Below are positions 42,718 through 52,500 of a stretch of DNA of 64,000 nucleotides, one piece after another. The notes under the pieces are model-generated. The model worked only from the letters and a program-made list of their open reading frames with translations, made no database searches and was not told the origin of the DNA. The stretch covers positions 4,312,501 through 4,376,500 of the forward strand of contig NZ_CP108494.1 in assembly GCF_041435435.1 (NCBI RefSeq), given 5' to 3'. The position numbers and the translations under genes were made by a program. This DNA comes from Streptomyces sp. NBC_01241. GTDB lineage: Bacteria > Actinomycetota > Actinomycetes > Streptomycetales > Streptomycetaceae. Position 1 is the first letter of the stretch. Every line of letters starts with the position of its first letter.

Positions 42718-43776
42718 TCAGTCATGCAGAGGCAGTTGGACGACCAGTAGCTTTCCGGCCATGGTCACTCCGCCGTCCATGGCGATGGCGAGCCCGTCCG
42801 CGTACACGTGCGGGCCGTCGACCACGGGACCGGAAGCGTCCTCTCCGTCCTCCGAGCCGACCTCGCCGAGTAGGTACGGGATGGGGCTGTGACCGTGGAC
42901 GATGCGCTGTCCGCCGTAGGCCGACAGCAGCTCCCGTACGGCCTGCGGCCCCGACTCGTCGCGGAAGGCGAACCGCTTCGTGAGCTTCCGGAAGAGGTCC
43001 CAGCACTCATCGGCGTCGTTACGCGTGAGAATGGCGTGCACGGTGTCGTTGACGTCCTCGATGGTACTGCCGTAGTCGAGGTATGCCGTCGTGTCGGAGT
43101 GGGTCAGCAGATGCCCGTCCTCCTCGACGATCGCGTCAAGCCGGGACATCCACTGGAGGTGGACGTCCTGGAGCCGCTCCATGTCGTTCTTCTGGCCGCC
43201 GTTGAGCAGCCAGGCGGCCTGGAAGGTGGCGGTGCCGGCGCCGGAGTTGACCGGGGTGTCGCCGAACCGCTTGGCGCCGATGAGCAGCAGTTCGTGATTG
43301 CCCATCAGGGCCTTGCAATAACCGCCCGCGGCCGCGGCCTCGGCGGAGAGGCGCATCACCAGGTCGATGACGCCGATGCCGTCGGGTCCCCGGTCGGTGA
43401 AGTCGCCCAGGAACCAGAGCCGGGCATTGCCCGCGGACCAGTTGCCCTCGGCGTCGATGAGGCCCTGCTCGGCGAGGGCGGCGTGGAGCTCGTCCAGATA
43501 GCCGTGGACGTCGCCGACGACGTACAGCGGTCCGAGCCCCGGCTCCGGGGCGGGCCGCGGGTCGGGGAAGGCCCGCACCTGGACGGTGTCACCGCGGTTG
43601 ATCACCGGAAGGTCGCGTGCGGTGGGGGTGTACCCCTCCGGCAGCTCGTCTCCCGGAACGGCGTTGCCCGGATGCGGCGGTGAAGGCGGCACCGCAGTCT
43701 GCGCATAGGGCGGTACGCGGAAGTCACGCAACGTCGCAGTCCGCACCACGGGTTCCTGACCGGCCCCCTGTGTCAT
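42718..43776 (-). CDS. Metallophosphoesterase
   Basis: A 352-residue calcineurin-like phosphoesterase with the full motif set. It shows YVVGDVHGYLDEL (GDxHG, about 120), WFLGDFTDRGPDGIG (GDxxDRG, about 155), LMGNHELLLIG (GNHE, about 190), and a C-terminal YGGQRIVHGHSPIP (GHSP, about 293) with VYADGLAIAMDGG. This pattern fits a PPP-like Ser/Thr phosphatase or Ap4A-type phosphatase; the substrate is not predictable. It has a Pro-rich N-terminus. GGAGGGG precedes the ATG. Confidence 0.88.
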   Translation of the reverse strand: MTQGAGQEPVVRTATLRDFRVPPYAQTAVPPSPPHPGNAVPGDELPEGYTPTARDLPVINRGDTVQVRAFPDPRPAPEPGLGPLYVVGDVHGYLDELHAALAEQGLIDAEGNWSAGNARLWFLGDFTDRGPDGIGVIDLVMRLSAEAAAAGGYCKALMGNHELLLIGAKRFGDTPVNSGAGTATFQAAWLLNGGQKNDMERLQDVHLQWMSRLDAIVEEDGHLLTHSDTTAYLDYGSTIEDVNDTVHAILTRNDADECWDLFRKLTKRFAFRDESGPQAVRELLSAYGGQRIVHGHSPIPYLLGEVGSEDGEDASGPVVDGPHVYADGLAIAMDGGVTMAGKLLVVQLPLHD

Positions 43777-43949
43777 CGACCCCTCCACCACCGTCGCGCC
43801 GCCGTACACCTGACGGGCCCTGCTGGTCGGGGCGGTCCGCGGTGTCGTGCGCCCATCATAGGAATGCGAATCGTGCTCTGTGACGCACCAGGGGTGGTGA
43901 ATCCCGGCGCACGTCAGGTTCACCGGTCGATTGGTCCGAAATCGCCTGA

Positions 43950-45062
43950 TCAATCCCCGGTGGGGGAGCGAGGCGCACTGACCGTGGTGCGGGGTGGACG
44001 GCGTTGCGAGGACGTCCGGACGATGAGCTCCGTCGGTATGACCTGCTCCACCGGCCCGTCGTGTTGCACGCCTTCGATGGCGTCGATCAGGAGCTGGACG
44101 ACCGCCGTGCCGATCCTGCGCGGCTTGAGCGAGAGGGTGGTGATGGGGGGCTCGGTCGTCGCGTACACGGTGGACTCGCTGCAGCAGACCAGCAGCAGGT
44201 CCTCGGGGACGCGCAGGCCGTATCGGCGGGCGGCGGCCAGCAGATCGGTGCCGTTGGGGTCGAAGAGCCCATAGACGGCATCGGGCCGGTCCGGGCGGGC
44301 GAGAAGCCGGTCGGCGGCGACTGCGCCCGCGCACGGGTCGTGGGCGGGGTAGGACTCGTACACCGGGTCCTGGCCCACGCGCTCGCACCAGTGGAGGTAC
44401 GCGGTGGTGGAGAGACGGGTGTACGTGTCGGTGGTGGTGCCGGTGAGCAGGCCGATGCGGCGCGCTCCGGCGGCGGCGAGATGGTCGAGAAGGTCGAGCA
44501 CGGCGGCCCGGTGGTCGTTGTCGACCCAGGCGGTGACCGGGAGGGTGCCGGCCGGACGGCCGTCCGAGACGACGGGCAGCCCCTGGCGTACGAGTTCCGT
44601 GACGACCGGGTCCTGGTCGGAGGGGTCGATCACGACGGTGCCGTCGAGAGCGACGTTCGACCAGACGTCGTGGCGTGAGGTGGCGGGCAGGATGACGAGG
44701 GCGTAGCCGCGGGCGAGCGCGGCGGAGGTGGCCGCTCTGGCCATCTCGGCGAAATAGGCGAACTCGGTGAAGGTGAAGGGTTCGTCCCCGTAGGTCGTCA
44801 CGGTCAGGCCGATGAGGCCGGACTTGCCGGTACGGAGGGTTCGGGCCGCGGCGGAAGGGCGATAGCCCAGGCGCTCTGCGACCTCGCGGACATGGCGGCG
44901 GGTGGCGTCCGGGAGCCTGCCCTTGCCGTTGAGCGCGTCGGAGACGGTCGTGATGGAGACCCCGGCGGCGGCGGCCACATCCCGGATTCCCGCTCGTCCT
45001 TGCCGACCGCCGCGCCGGGGTGTCTCCGACCGGCTCACCTGGTGCTTTCCTGCTGCTGTCAT
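43950..45062 (-). CDS. LacI-family transcriptional regulator
   Basis: A 370-residue LacI/GalR protein. Its HTH and hinge are IRDVAAAAGVSITTVSDALNGKGRLPDATRRHVREVAERLGYRPSAAARTLRTGKS (25-80), and the periplasmic-binding-protein-like effector domain follows (LIGLTVTTYGDEPFTF ... LLLVCCSESTVYATTEPPITTLSL). The effector, presumably a sugar, is unknown. In S. coelicolor the gene here is, from memory, called rstP. Divergent from hisC across an odd low-GC region. Confidence 0.88.
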   Translation of the reverse strand: MTAAGKHQVSRSETPRRGGRQGRAGIRDVAAAAGVSITTVSDALNGKGRLPDATRRHVREVAERLGYRPSAAARTLRTGKSGLIGLTVTTYGDEPFTFTEFAYFAEMARAATSAALARGYALVILPATSRHDVWSNVALDGTVVIDPSDQDPVVTELVRQGLPVVSDGRPAGTLPVTAWVDNDHRAAVLDLLDHLAAAGARRIGLLTGTTTDTYTRLSTTAYLHWCERVGQDPVYESYPAHDPCAGAVAADRLLARPDRPDAVYGLFDPNGTDLLAAARRYGLRVPEDLLLVCCSESTVYATTEPPITTLSLKPRRIGTAVVQLLIDAIEGVQHDGPVEQVIPTELIVRTSSQRRPPRTTVSAPRSPTGD

Positions 45063-45464
45063 GGCGAGCCGATAGTAGGGCTCGGAAGGGAGGTTGGCCC
45101 GGCCGCATATTCACTCATTGACAGGCACGTTTCTGCATGATCATGGAATATCAAATGCCTTGAAAAACAAGGGCATTGGCGAGACTGACCGTAGTGTGTC
45201 ATGCATCGAACCCGATGGGCCTACTAAATGGTCGATGTTTCGAAGAGGTCTCATCTCACCTCTTCGAGGGACGCGCGCCACGGAGTGAGCCACCGGCGCG
45301 CGTCAGAGAGGGAAGCGCTCCCCCCGTCCACGGCCGCGCGGGACGAGGGGAGCTCCGGTCCCGGCCGCGCGGGGCGTTCGGGACGCTCCGGCCATTCGCA
45401 GCGGAGCCCAATCCTCATAAGGTGAGCAGTATTGATGTGTACAGACGGTCTAGGAGGACCTGCG
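45063..45464. other. Low-GC intergenic region with two hairpins
   Basis: The stretch 45105-45240 is clearly AT-richer than its surroundings. It holds an imperfect hairpin (AAATGCCTTG with CAAGGGCATT, 45152-45178) and a perfect one (CGAAGAGGT/ACCTCTTCG, 45241-45266, loop CTCATCTC). An open frame begins at TTG 45176 (MARLTVVCHASNPMGLLNGR) but uses rare codons and is not convincing. The hisC ribosome site (TAGGAGG) lies at the right end. Confidence 0.5.
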
Positions 45465-46544
45465 GTGAGCGAGACGAGCCCCAAGCTGCGCGCCGAGCTG
45501 GACGGCGTCCCCGCCTATGTGCCGGGCAAGCCGGCTGCTGCCGGTGGACCGGTTGCGTTCAAGCTGTCCTCCAACGAGAACCCCTATCCCCCGCTGCCCG
45601 GGGTGATGGAGACCGCCCTGGCGGCGGCCGCGAACTTCAACCGCTACCCGGACATGGCCTGCACCGGTCTGATGAACGAGCTGGCCGACCGCTTCGGTGT
45701 GCCCGTCTCGCACCTCGCCACCGGAACCGGCTCGGTCGGTGTGGCGCAGCAGCTGCTCCAGGCCACCTCGGGTCCGGGGGACGAGGTCATCTACGCCTGG
45801 CGTTCCTTCGAGGCGTACCCGATCATCACGCAGGTCAGCGGTGCGACCTCGGTGAAGGTCCCGCTGACCGAGGGTGACGTGCACGACCTCGACGCGATGG
45901 CGGACGCGATCACGGACCGCACCCGGATGATCTTCGTCTGCAATCCCAACAACCCGACCGGCACCGTGGTGCGCCGGGCCGAGCTGGAGCGGTTCCTGGA
46001 CCGGGTGCCGGGCGATGTCCTGGTGGTCCTCGACGAGGCGTACCGGGAGTTCATCCGCGATGCCGAGGTGCCGGACGGCATCCAGATCTACCGGGACCGG
46101 CCCAACGTGGCGGTGCTGCGGACGTTCTCCAAGGCGTACGGCCTGGCGGGTCTGCGGGTCGGTTTCGCCGTGGCCCACGAGCCGGTGGCGGCCGCGCTGC
46201 GCAAGACGGCGGTGCCCTTCGGGGTCAGCCAGCTCGCACAGGACGCGGCGGTCGCCTCGCTGCGTGCCGAGGACGAACTTCTGGGACGGGTCGGCTCCCT
46301 GGTGTGCGAGCGGGACCGGGTGCAGCGGACGCTGGCGGACCAGGGGTGGACCGTTCCCCGGTCCCAGGCGAACTTCGTCTGGTTGCGGCTCGGGGACCGT
46401 ACCGCCGACTTCGCCGCGGTGTGTGAGCGGGCCGGTGTGATGATCAGGCCGTTCGCGGGCGAGGGGGTGCGGGTCTCGATCGGGGAGGACGAGGCGAACG
46501 ACCTGTTCCTGAAGGTCGCGGAGTCGTACCGCAGGGAGCTGTAG
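45465..46544 (+). CDS. hisC: Histidinol-phosphate aminotransferase
   Basis: A 359-residue fold-type I PLP aminotransferase. FKLSSNENPYPPLPGV is the HisC N-terminal signature. VFVCNPNNPTGTVV (about 156) and VVLDEAYREF (about 188) follow, then TFSKAYGLAGLRVGFA with the PLP lysine (about 223) and LRLGDRTADFAAVCERAGVMIRPF. The GTG start (VSETSPKLRAEL) follows TAGGAGG. The main his operon is not here, so this is a second HisC-type enzyme (hisC2 in S. coelicolor); it may serve phenylalanine/tyrosine synthesis as well. Confidence 0.88.
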   Translation: MSETSPKLRAELDGVPAYVPGKPAAAGGPVAFKLSSNENPYPPLPGVMETALAAAANFNRYPDMACTGLMNELADRFGVPVSHLATGTGSVGVAQQLLQATSGPGDEVIYAWRSFEAYPIITQVSGATSVKVPLTEGDVHDLDAMADAITDRTRMIFVCNPNNPTGTVVRRAELERFLDRVPGDVLVVLDEAYREFIRDAEVPDGIQIYRDRPNVAVLRTFSKAYGLAGLRVGFAVAHEPVAAALRKTAVPFGVSQLAQDAAVASLRAEDELLGRVGSLVCERDRVQRTLADQGWTVPRSQANFVWLRLGDRTADFAAVCERAGVMIRPFAGEGVRVSIGEDEANDLFLKVAESYRREL

Positions 46545-46581
46545 AGCGGCGCAGGCCGCTTGCGGGCACCGGAAGGTCCAG

Positions 46582-46614
46582 GGCCCCGTACCTCGTTCGG
46601 CGAGGTGCGGGGCC
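46582..46614 (+). terminator. Terminator after hisC
   Basis: GGCCCCGTACCTCG pairs with CGAGGTGCGGGGCC (one G-T pair) around a 5-base loop, 37 bp past the stop. Confidence 0.88.
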
Positions 46615-46734
46615 TTCGCGTTCGGGGCCGGGAGGTGTCCGGACCGGGGTGTTCCGGGAGTGTCTGCTTCGGGGTGATTGATCGGAACATCCCAAGAGGG
46701 GTACCCCGCCCGAACGTCCCGAAAGTCCGTGCGC

Positions 46735-46766
46735 CATAATTGCTTGTGAATGTGAACGCGTTCACA
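46735..46766 (+). promoter_or_regulatory. Rex operator in the cydABCD promoter
   Basis: TGTGAACGCGTTCACA (46751-46766) matches the Streptomyces Rex operator TGTGAACnnnTTCACA exactly. It starts 10 bp past a CATAAT -10-like hexamer (46735-46740), i.e. over the transcription start, where bound Rex would block RNA polymerase. Rex releases when NADH rises at low oxygen, inducing cytochrome bd. Rex control of cyd is established in S. coelicolor. Confidence 0.92.
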
Positions 46767-46849
46767 AGCGTGTCCTGTTCCTCCCGTGATTAGTCGGATT
46801 TCAAGGGCAGACTGCCGCTGTGACTACGGCGACGTAAGGAGACGACGAC

Positions 46850-48358
46850 GTGGAGCTAGCTCTGGCGCCGGAAACCCTGGCGCGATGGCAGTTCGGTATC
46901 ACCACCGTCTACCACTTCCTGTTCGTCCCCCTGACGATCTCTCTCGCCGCGCTCACCGCCGGCTTGCAGACCGCCTGGGTGCGGACGAACAACGAGAAGT
47001 ACCTCAGAGCCACGAAGTTCTGGGGGAAGCTCTTCCTCATCAACATCGCCATGGGTGTCGTCACCGGCATCGTCCAGGAGTTCCAGTTCGGTATGAACTG
47101 GTCCGACTACTCGCGGTTCGTCGGCGACATCTTCGGTGCCCCGCTCGCGTTCGAGGCATTGATCGCCTTCTTCTTCGAGTCCACGTTCATCGGGCTGTGG
47201 ATCTTCGGCTGGGACAAGCTGCCGAAGAAGATCCATCTCGCTTGCATCTGGATGGTCTCCCTCGGGACCGTCCTGTCCGCCTACTTCATCCTGGCGGCCA
47301 ACTCATGGATGCAGCACCCGGTCGGCTACCGGATCAACAAGGAGCGTGGCCGGGCCGAGCTCACCGACTTCTGGCACGTACTCACCCAGAACACCGCGCT
47401 TGCCCAGTTCTTCCACACCATCACCGCCGCCTTCCTGGTCGGAGGCGCGTTCATGGTCGGCATCGCCGCCTTCCATCTGGCGCGCAAGAAGCACATCCCG
47501 GTGATGCGGACCTCGCTGCGGCTCGGACTGGTCACCGTCGTGATCGCCGGACTTCTCACCGCCATCAGCGGTGACCAGCTCGGCAAGGTCATGTTCAAGC
47601 AGCAGCCGATGAAGATGGCCGCCGCCGAGGCGCTCTGGGAGGGGCAGAACTCGGCCCCCTTCTCGATCTTCGCGGTCGGCGATGTGGCCAAGGGGCACAA
47701 CACGGTGGAGATCTCCATCCCGGGGGTACTGTCCTTCCTCGCGGATGACAGCTTCACCTCGTACGTCCCCGGCATCAACGACATCAACAAGGCCCAGCAG
47801 GAGAAGTTCGGCCCCGGCGACTACCGGCCCAACATCCCGGTCGCCTTCTGGAGCTTCCGCTGGATGATCGGCTTCGGGATGGCGTCCTTCGCCCTCGGCA
47901 TCCTCGGACTGTGGCTGACGCGACGGAAGTTCATGCTGCCGACGGCGATGCGGACCGGTGAGGACGAGGTTCCTCATCTGGTTCTCTTCAAGAACAAGGC
48001 CCTCAGTCCGAAACTCGCCAGGTGCTACTGGATCCTCGCGCTCTGGACGATGCTCTTCCCGCTGATCGCCAACTCCTGGGGCTGGATCTTCACCGAGATG
48101 GGCCGTCAGCCCTGGGTCGTCTTCGGTGTGCTCCAGACCCGCGACGCGGTCTCCCCCGGCGTCTCGCAGGGCGAGGTGCTCACCTCGATGATCGGCTTTA
48201 CCCTGCTCTACGCCGCGCTCGCAGTGATCGAGGTCAAGCTGCTCGTGAAGTACATCAAGGCCGGACCGCCGGAGCTCACGGAGGCCGACCTCAACCCGCC
48301 CACCAAGATCGGCGGCGACCATGACGACGCCGACCGGCCGATGGCCTTCTCCTACTGA
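46850..48358 (+). CDS. cydA: Cytochrome bd oxidase subunit I
   Basis: A 502-residue membrane quinol oxidase subunit carrying haems b558, b595 and d. It begins MELALAPETLARWQFGITTVYHFLFVPLTIS with the haem-ligand His (about 22). A second conserved segment is EFQFGMNWSDYSRFVGDIFGAPLAFEALIAFFFESTFIGLWIFGW, and the quinol-site motif is NSWGWIFTEMGRQPWVVFGVLQTRDAVSP (about 404-432). The loop between helices 6 and 7 is short (the S-type Q-loop). GTG start with AAGGAGACGACGAC. First gene of the cyd unit, under the Rex operator. Confidence 0.97.
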   Translation: MELALAPETLARWQFGITTVYHFLFVPLTISLAALTAGLQTAWVRTNNEKYLRATKFWGKLFLINIAMGVVTGIVQEFQFGMNWSDYSRFVGDIFGAPLAFEALIAFFFESTFIGLWIFGWDKLPKKIHLACIWMVSLGTVLSAYFILAANSWMQHPVGYRINKERGRAELTDFWHVLTQNTALAQFFHTITAAFLVGGAFMVGIAAFHLARKKHIPVMRTSLRLGLVTVVIAGLLTAISGDQLGKVMFKQQPMKMAAAEALWEGQNSAPFSIFAVGDVAKGHNTVEISIPGVLSFLADDSFTSYVPGINDINKAQQEKFGPGDYRPNIPVAFWSFRWMIGFGMASFALGILGLWLTRRKFMLPTAMRTGEDEVPHLVLFKNKALSPKLARCYWILALWTMLFPLIANSWGWIFTEMGRQPWVVFGVLQTRDAVSPGVSQGEVLTSMIGFTLLYAALAVIEVKLLVKYIKAGPPELTEADLNPPTKIGGDHDDADRPMAFSY

Positions 48359-48376
48359 GAGCAGAGGAGCTGAGAG

Positions 48377-49378
48377 ATGGAACTCCACGACGTCTGGTTC
48401 GTACTCATCGCCGTCCTCTGGACCGGCTACTTCTTCCTGGAGGGATTCGACTTCGGGATCGGTGTCCTCACCAAACTGCTGGCCCGCGACCGCAAGGAGC
48501 GGCGGGTTCTGATCAATACGATCGGACCCGTCTGGGACGGCAACGAGGTGTGGCTGCTCAGCGCGGGCGGTGCGACCTTCGCCGCCTTTCCCGAGTGGTA
48601 CGCCACTCTGTTCTCCGGCTTCTACCTGCCGCTGCTGATCATCCTGGTCTGCCTGATCGTGCGGGGTGTCGCCTTCGAGTACCGCGCGAAGCGGCCCGAG
48701 GAGAGGTGGCAGGCCAACTGGGAGCACGCGATCTTCTGGACCTCGCTCATCCCGGCGCTGCTCTGGGGCGTGGCCTTCGGAAACATCGTGCGCGGCGTCA
48801 AGATCGGTGCCGACATGGAGTACGTGGGTAACTTCTGGGATCTGCTCAACCCGTACGCCATCCTCGGCGGACTGGTCACGCTCACCCTCTTCACCTTCCA
48901 CGGTGCCGTGTTCGCGGGGCTCAAGACGGTCGGGGACATCCGGGAGCGGGCGCGCAAGCTGGCGCTGAAGCTGGGACCGGTCACCGCGGTGCTCGCGCTC
49001 GGCTTCCTGATCTGGACCCAGATCGACAACGGCGACGGCTGGAGCCTGCTGGCGCTGATCATCGCCGCCGTCGCCCTGATCGCCGCGATCGGCGCGACCG
49101 CGGCGGGACGCGAGGGCTGGGCGTTCGCGCTCTCCGGCGTGACTGTTGCGGCCGCGGTCGCCATGCTCTTCCTGGCGCTCTTCCCGAACGTCATGCCGTC
49201 CTCGCTGAACGACGCCTGGAGCCTCACGGTCACCAACGCCTCGTCCACTCCGTACACGCTGAAGATCATGACCTGGTGTGCGGGGATCGCCACCCCCGTC
49301 GTCCTGCTCTACCAGGGCTGGACCTACTGGGTGTTCCGCAAGCGCATCGGCACGCAGCACATCGCCGAAGCGCACTGA
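48377..49378 (+). CDS. cydB: Cytochrome bd oxidase subunit II
   Basis: A 333-residue membrane subunit. It begins MELHDVWFVLIAVLWTGYFFLEGFDFGIGVL, the CydB signature, followed by IGPVWDGNEVWLLSAGGATFAAFPEWYA (conserved W and D). About nine helices. It lies 18 bp after cydA with GCAGAGGAGCTGAGAG ahead of the ATG; a 190-bp spacer then separates it from cydCD. Confidence 0.97.
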   Translation: MELHDVWFVLIAVLWTGYFFLEGFDFGIGVLTKLLARDRKERRVLINTIGPVWDGNEVWLLSAGGATFAAFPEWYATLFSGFYLPLLIILVCLIVRGVAFEYRAKRPEERWQANWEHAIFWTSLIPALLWGVAFGNIVRGVKIGADMEYVGNFWDLLNPYAILGGLVTLTLFTFHGAVFAGLKTVGDIRERARKLALKLGPVTAVLALGFLIWTQIDNGDGWSLLALIIAAVALIAAIGATAAGREGWAFALSGVTVAAAVAMLFLALFPNVMPSSLNDAWSLTVTNASSTPYTLKIMTWCAGIATPVVLLYQGWTYWVFRKRIGTQHIAEAH

Positions 49379-49560
49379 ACGCACCCGGGGCCTGTCCGGT
49401 GCTGATCCGCCGGGCAGGCATCCCGGACCTGTCCGGGATCGAAACGCCGGGCACGTATCCGGGGCCTGTCCTCGCCCGAACCACCGGGCACGCATCCGGG
49501 GCCTGTCGGGACCCGGAGCGGCGGACAGGCCCCGGCCCATCGACCGAGTTCGCTAGGGGC
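49379..49560. repeat. Repeats and a hairpin in the cydB-cydCD spacer
   Basis: The phrase CCGGGGCCTGTC recurs three times in 140 bp, twice within a longer repeated unit (CGGGCACG, T or C, ATCCGGGGCCTGTC). The last copy (49496-49507) pairs perfectly with GACAGGCCCCGG (49524-49535), forming a 12-bp stem just before the cydCD ribosome site. It may attenuate cydCD relative to cydAB. Confidence 0.65.
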
Positions 49561-49561
49561 T

Positions 49562-49575
49562 GTTTCACGTGAAAC
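49562..49575. other. parS site 5, overlapping the cydCD start codon
   Basis: Exact GTTTCACGTGAAAC. The GTG at its centre-right (49569-49571) is the start codon of cydCD, so the parS covers the ribosome-site spacer and codons 1-2. Confidence 0.95.
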
Positions 49576-52500
49576 CGATCGACCCGCGCCTGCTCCGCTA
49601 CGCGCGCGCCACCCGCTTCTTCCTGGCCGCCGTGGTGGCGCTCGGAGTCGTCGGGGCGGCGCTGGTCATCGCCCAGGCCATGCTCGTCGCCGACGTGGTG
49701 GTGGGCGGGTTCGAGGACGGGCTGACCGTCTCCGGACTGCGGACCCCGCTGATCCTGCTCGCGGCGGTGGCGCTCGGCCGCGCGCTGGTCTCCTGGCTGA
49801 CCGAACTGGCCGCGTACCGGGCCAGCGCCGCGGTCAAGTCCGAACTCCGCGGCCGGCTGCTGGACCGGGCCGCGGAACTCGGGCCCGGCCTGCTGAGCGA
49901 CCGGCGCACCGGTTCCCTGGTGACGCTCGCCACCCGGGGCGTCGACGCGCTCGACGACTACTTCGCACGCTATCTGCCCCAGCTCGGACTCGCGGTGGTC
50001 GTGCCGGTGGCGGTCCTGGCCAGGATCGTCACCGAGGACTGGGTCTCGGCAGCGATCATCGTGGTCACGCTGCCGCTCATTCCGCTCTTCATGATTCTCA
50101 TCGGCTGGGCCACCCAGTCGCGGATGGACCGCCAGTGGCGGCTGCTGTCCCGGCTCTCCGGGCACTTCCTCGACGTGGTCGCCGGACTGCCGACGCTGAA
50201 GGTGTTCGGCCGTGCCAAGGCGCAGGCCGAATCCATCCGCGCCATCACCTCGCAGTACCGGCGGGCCACGCTGCGGACCCTGCGGATCGCGTTCCTGTCG
50301 TCCTTCGCCCTGGAGCTCCTGGCGACCCTGTCGGTGGCCCTCGTCGCCGTCACCATCGGCATGAGGCTCGTGCACGGCGAACTCGACCTCTACACCGGTC
50401 TGGTGGTGCTGATCCTGGCCCCCGAGGCGTATCTGCCGATCCGCCAGGTCGGAGCGCAGTACCACGCGGCCGCCGAGGGGCTCTCGGCCGCGGAGGAGAT
50501 CTTCTCGGTCCTGGAGACCGAGCCCCGGCGGGGTGGCACGGCGGACGTCCCGGAGTCGCTGCGGCTGGAGCTGGAGGGTGTGACCGTACGGCACGAGGGC
50601 CGCGGCGAGCCTTCGTTGGACCATGCCTCGCTGGTGGTGGACGAGGGGGAGACCGTTGCCCTGGTCGGCCCGAGCGGCGTCGGGAAGTCCACCCTTCTCG
50701 ATGTGGTGCTGGGCTTCACGGCACCCGACGAGGGGCGGGTACGGGTCGGCGGCGTCGATCTGGCGACCCTCGCCCCGGAACGCTGGCGGGAACGGATCGC
50801 CTGGGTCCCGCAGCGCCCGTACCTCTTCGCGGGCACGATCGCGGAGAACGTACGGCTGGCCCGGCCGGACGCGGACGACGGCGCGGTGGCGGCGGCGCTG
50901 CGGGACGCCGGGGCGTACGACTTCGTGGCGGAACTGCCGGACGGCGCACAGACGCTCCTCGGCGAGGACGGTGCGGGCCTCTCCGCCGGTCAGCGCCAGC
51001 GGCTCGCACTCGCGCGCGCCTTCCTCGCCGACCGCCCGCTGCTGCTGCTCGACGAGCCGACCGCGAGCCTGGACGGCGAGACGGAAGCGGGGATCGTCGA
51101 GGCGGTACGGAGACTGGCGCAGGGGCGGACCGTGCTGCTGGTCGTGCACCGCCCGGCGCTGCTTCCGCTGGCCGACCGGGTGGTGAGACTGGAACCTGGA
51201 GCGACACTCCGGCCGGAGAAGCCCGAGGGATCCGTTGCCGTGCCACGTCCTGCGGACGCATCCGCCGCAGGACGTGCCGCGGTGCCGGAGCCCGAGACGC
51301 TGCGGGACACCGCGGCCCGCCCCGGACAGGTCCTCGCCAGGGTCCGGGAAGCTGCCGGGGCGCAGCGCGGACAGCTGGCACTCGCGCTGCTGCTGGGAAG
51401 CCTCGCCCTCGGCTCGGCCGTCGGGCTCATGGCCGTCTCCGGCTGGCTGATCTCCCGCGCCTCGGAACAGCCTCCGGTCCTCTATCTGATGGTCGCCGTG
51501 ACCGCGACCCGCGCCTTCGGCCTCGGACGGGCCGTCTTCCGCTATGCCGAGCGCCTGGTGTCGCACGACGCGGTGCTCAAGATGCTCGCCGAGTTGCGCG
51601 TCGCGGTCTACCGCGGGCTGGAACGCATCGCGCCGGCCGGCCTGCGCCGGAGCCGGCGCGGGGACCTGCTCTCCCGGCTCGTCGCCGATGTCGACGCCCT
51701 GCAGGACTACTGGCTGCGCTGGCTGCTGCCCGCCGGGACCGCCGTCGTCGTGGGAGCGGCGACCGCCGGGTTCATCGGCTGGCTGCTGCCGGCGGCGGGC
51801 ATTGTGCTGGCCACCGGACTGCTGCTCGCCGGAGCGGGGGTGCCCCTGGTCAGCGGCGCCTGCTCCCGCCACGCGGAACGCCAACTGGCCCCTGCACGTG
51901 CCGATCTGGCCACCCGGATCACCGATCTGCTCGGCGGGACCGCCGAACTGACTGTCGCGGGCGCCCTGCCCGCCCGCAAGGCGCGGACCCGGGAGGCCGA
52001 TGGCGTCCTGACTCGCATCGCCGCCCGTGCGGCGACCGCCACCGCGCTCGGCGGCGGCCTCATCGCCCTGATCGGCGGCCTCACCGTCGTCGCCACCGCA
52101 CTCGTCGCCCTTCCCGCCGTGCACGATGGGCGGCTCGCGGGTGTGGAGCTCGCGGTCGTGGTACTTACGCCGCTGGCCGCCTTCGAGGCCGTGACCGGTC
52201 TGCCGCTCGCCGTGCAGTACCGGCAGCGGGTCAAGCGCAGCGCGGAGCGGGTGTACGAGGTGCTGGACGCCCCGCCGCCCGTGCGTGAACCGGACAGCCC
52301 GGCCGGGACGCCCGCATCGCCCTTCCCGCTGGAGGTACGGGGGCTGTCCGCCCGGTACGCGGGAGCGGAAAGGGACGCCCTGGACTCCGTCGACCTGCGC
52401 CTGACGGCCGGTCGGCGGATCGCGGTGGTCGGGCCTTCCGGCTCCGGGAAGACGACCCTCGCGCAGGTCCTGCTCCGCTTCCTGGATGCACGGGAGGGGA

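Noticed and set aside
43786..45114. Extension of the metallophosphatase frame to 798 codons
   Set aside because: The upstream part is a shadow of the LacI gene; GGAGGGG and ATG at 43776 define the true start.
47303..49540. 745-codon minus-strand frame opposite cydA/cydB
   Set aside because: Shadow of the cyd genes, no ribosome site or domain.
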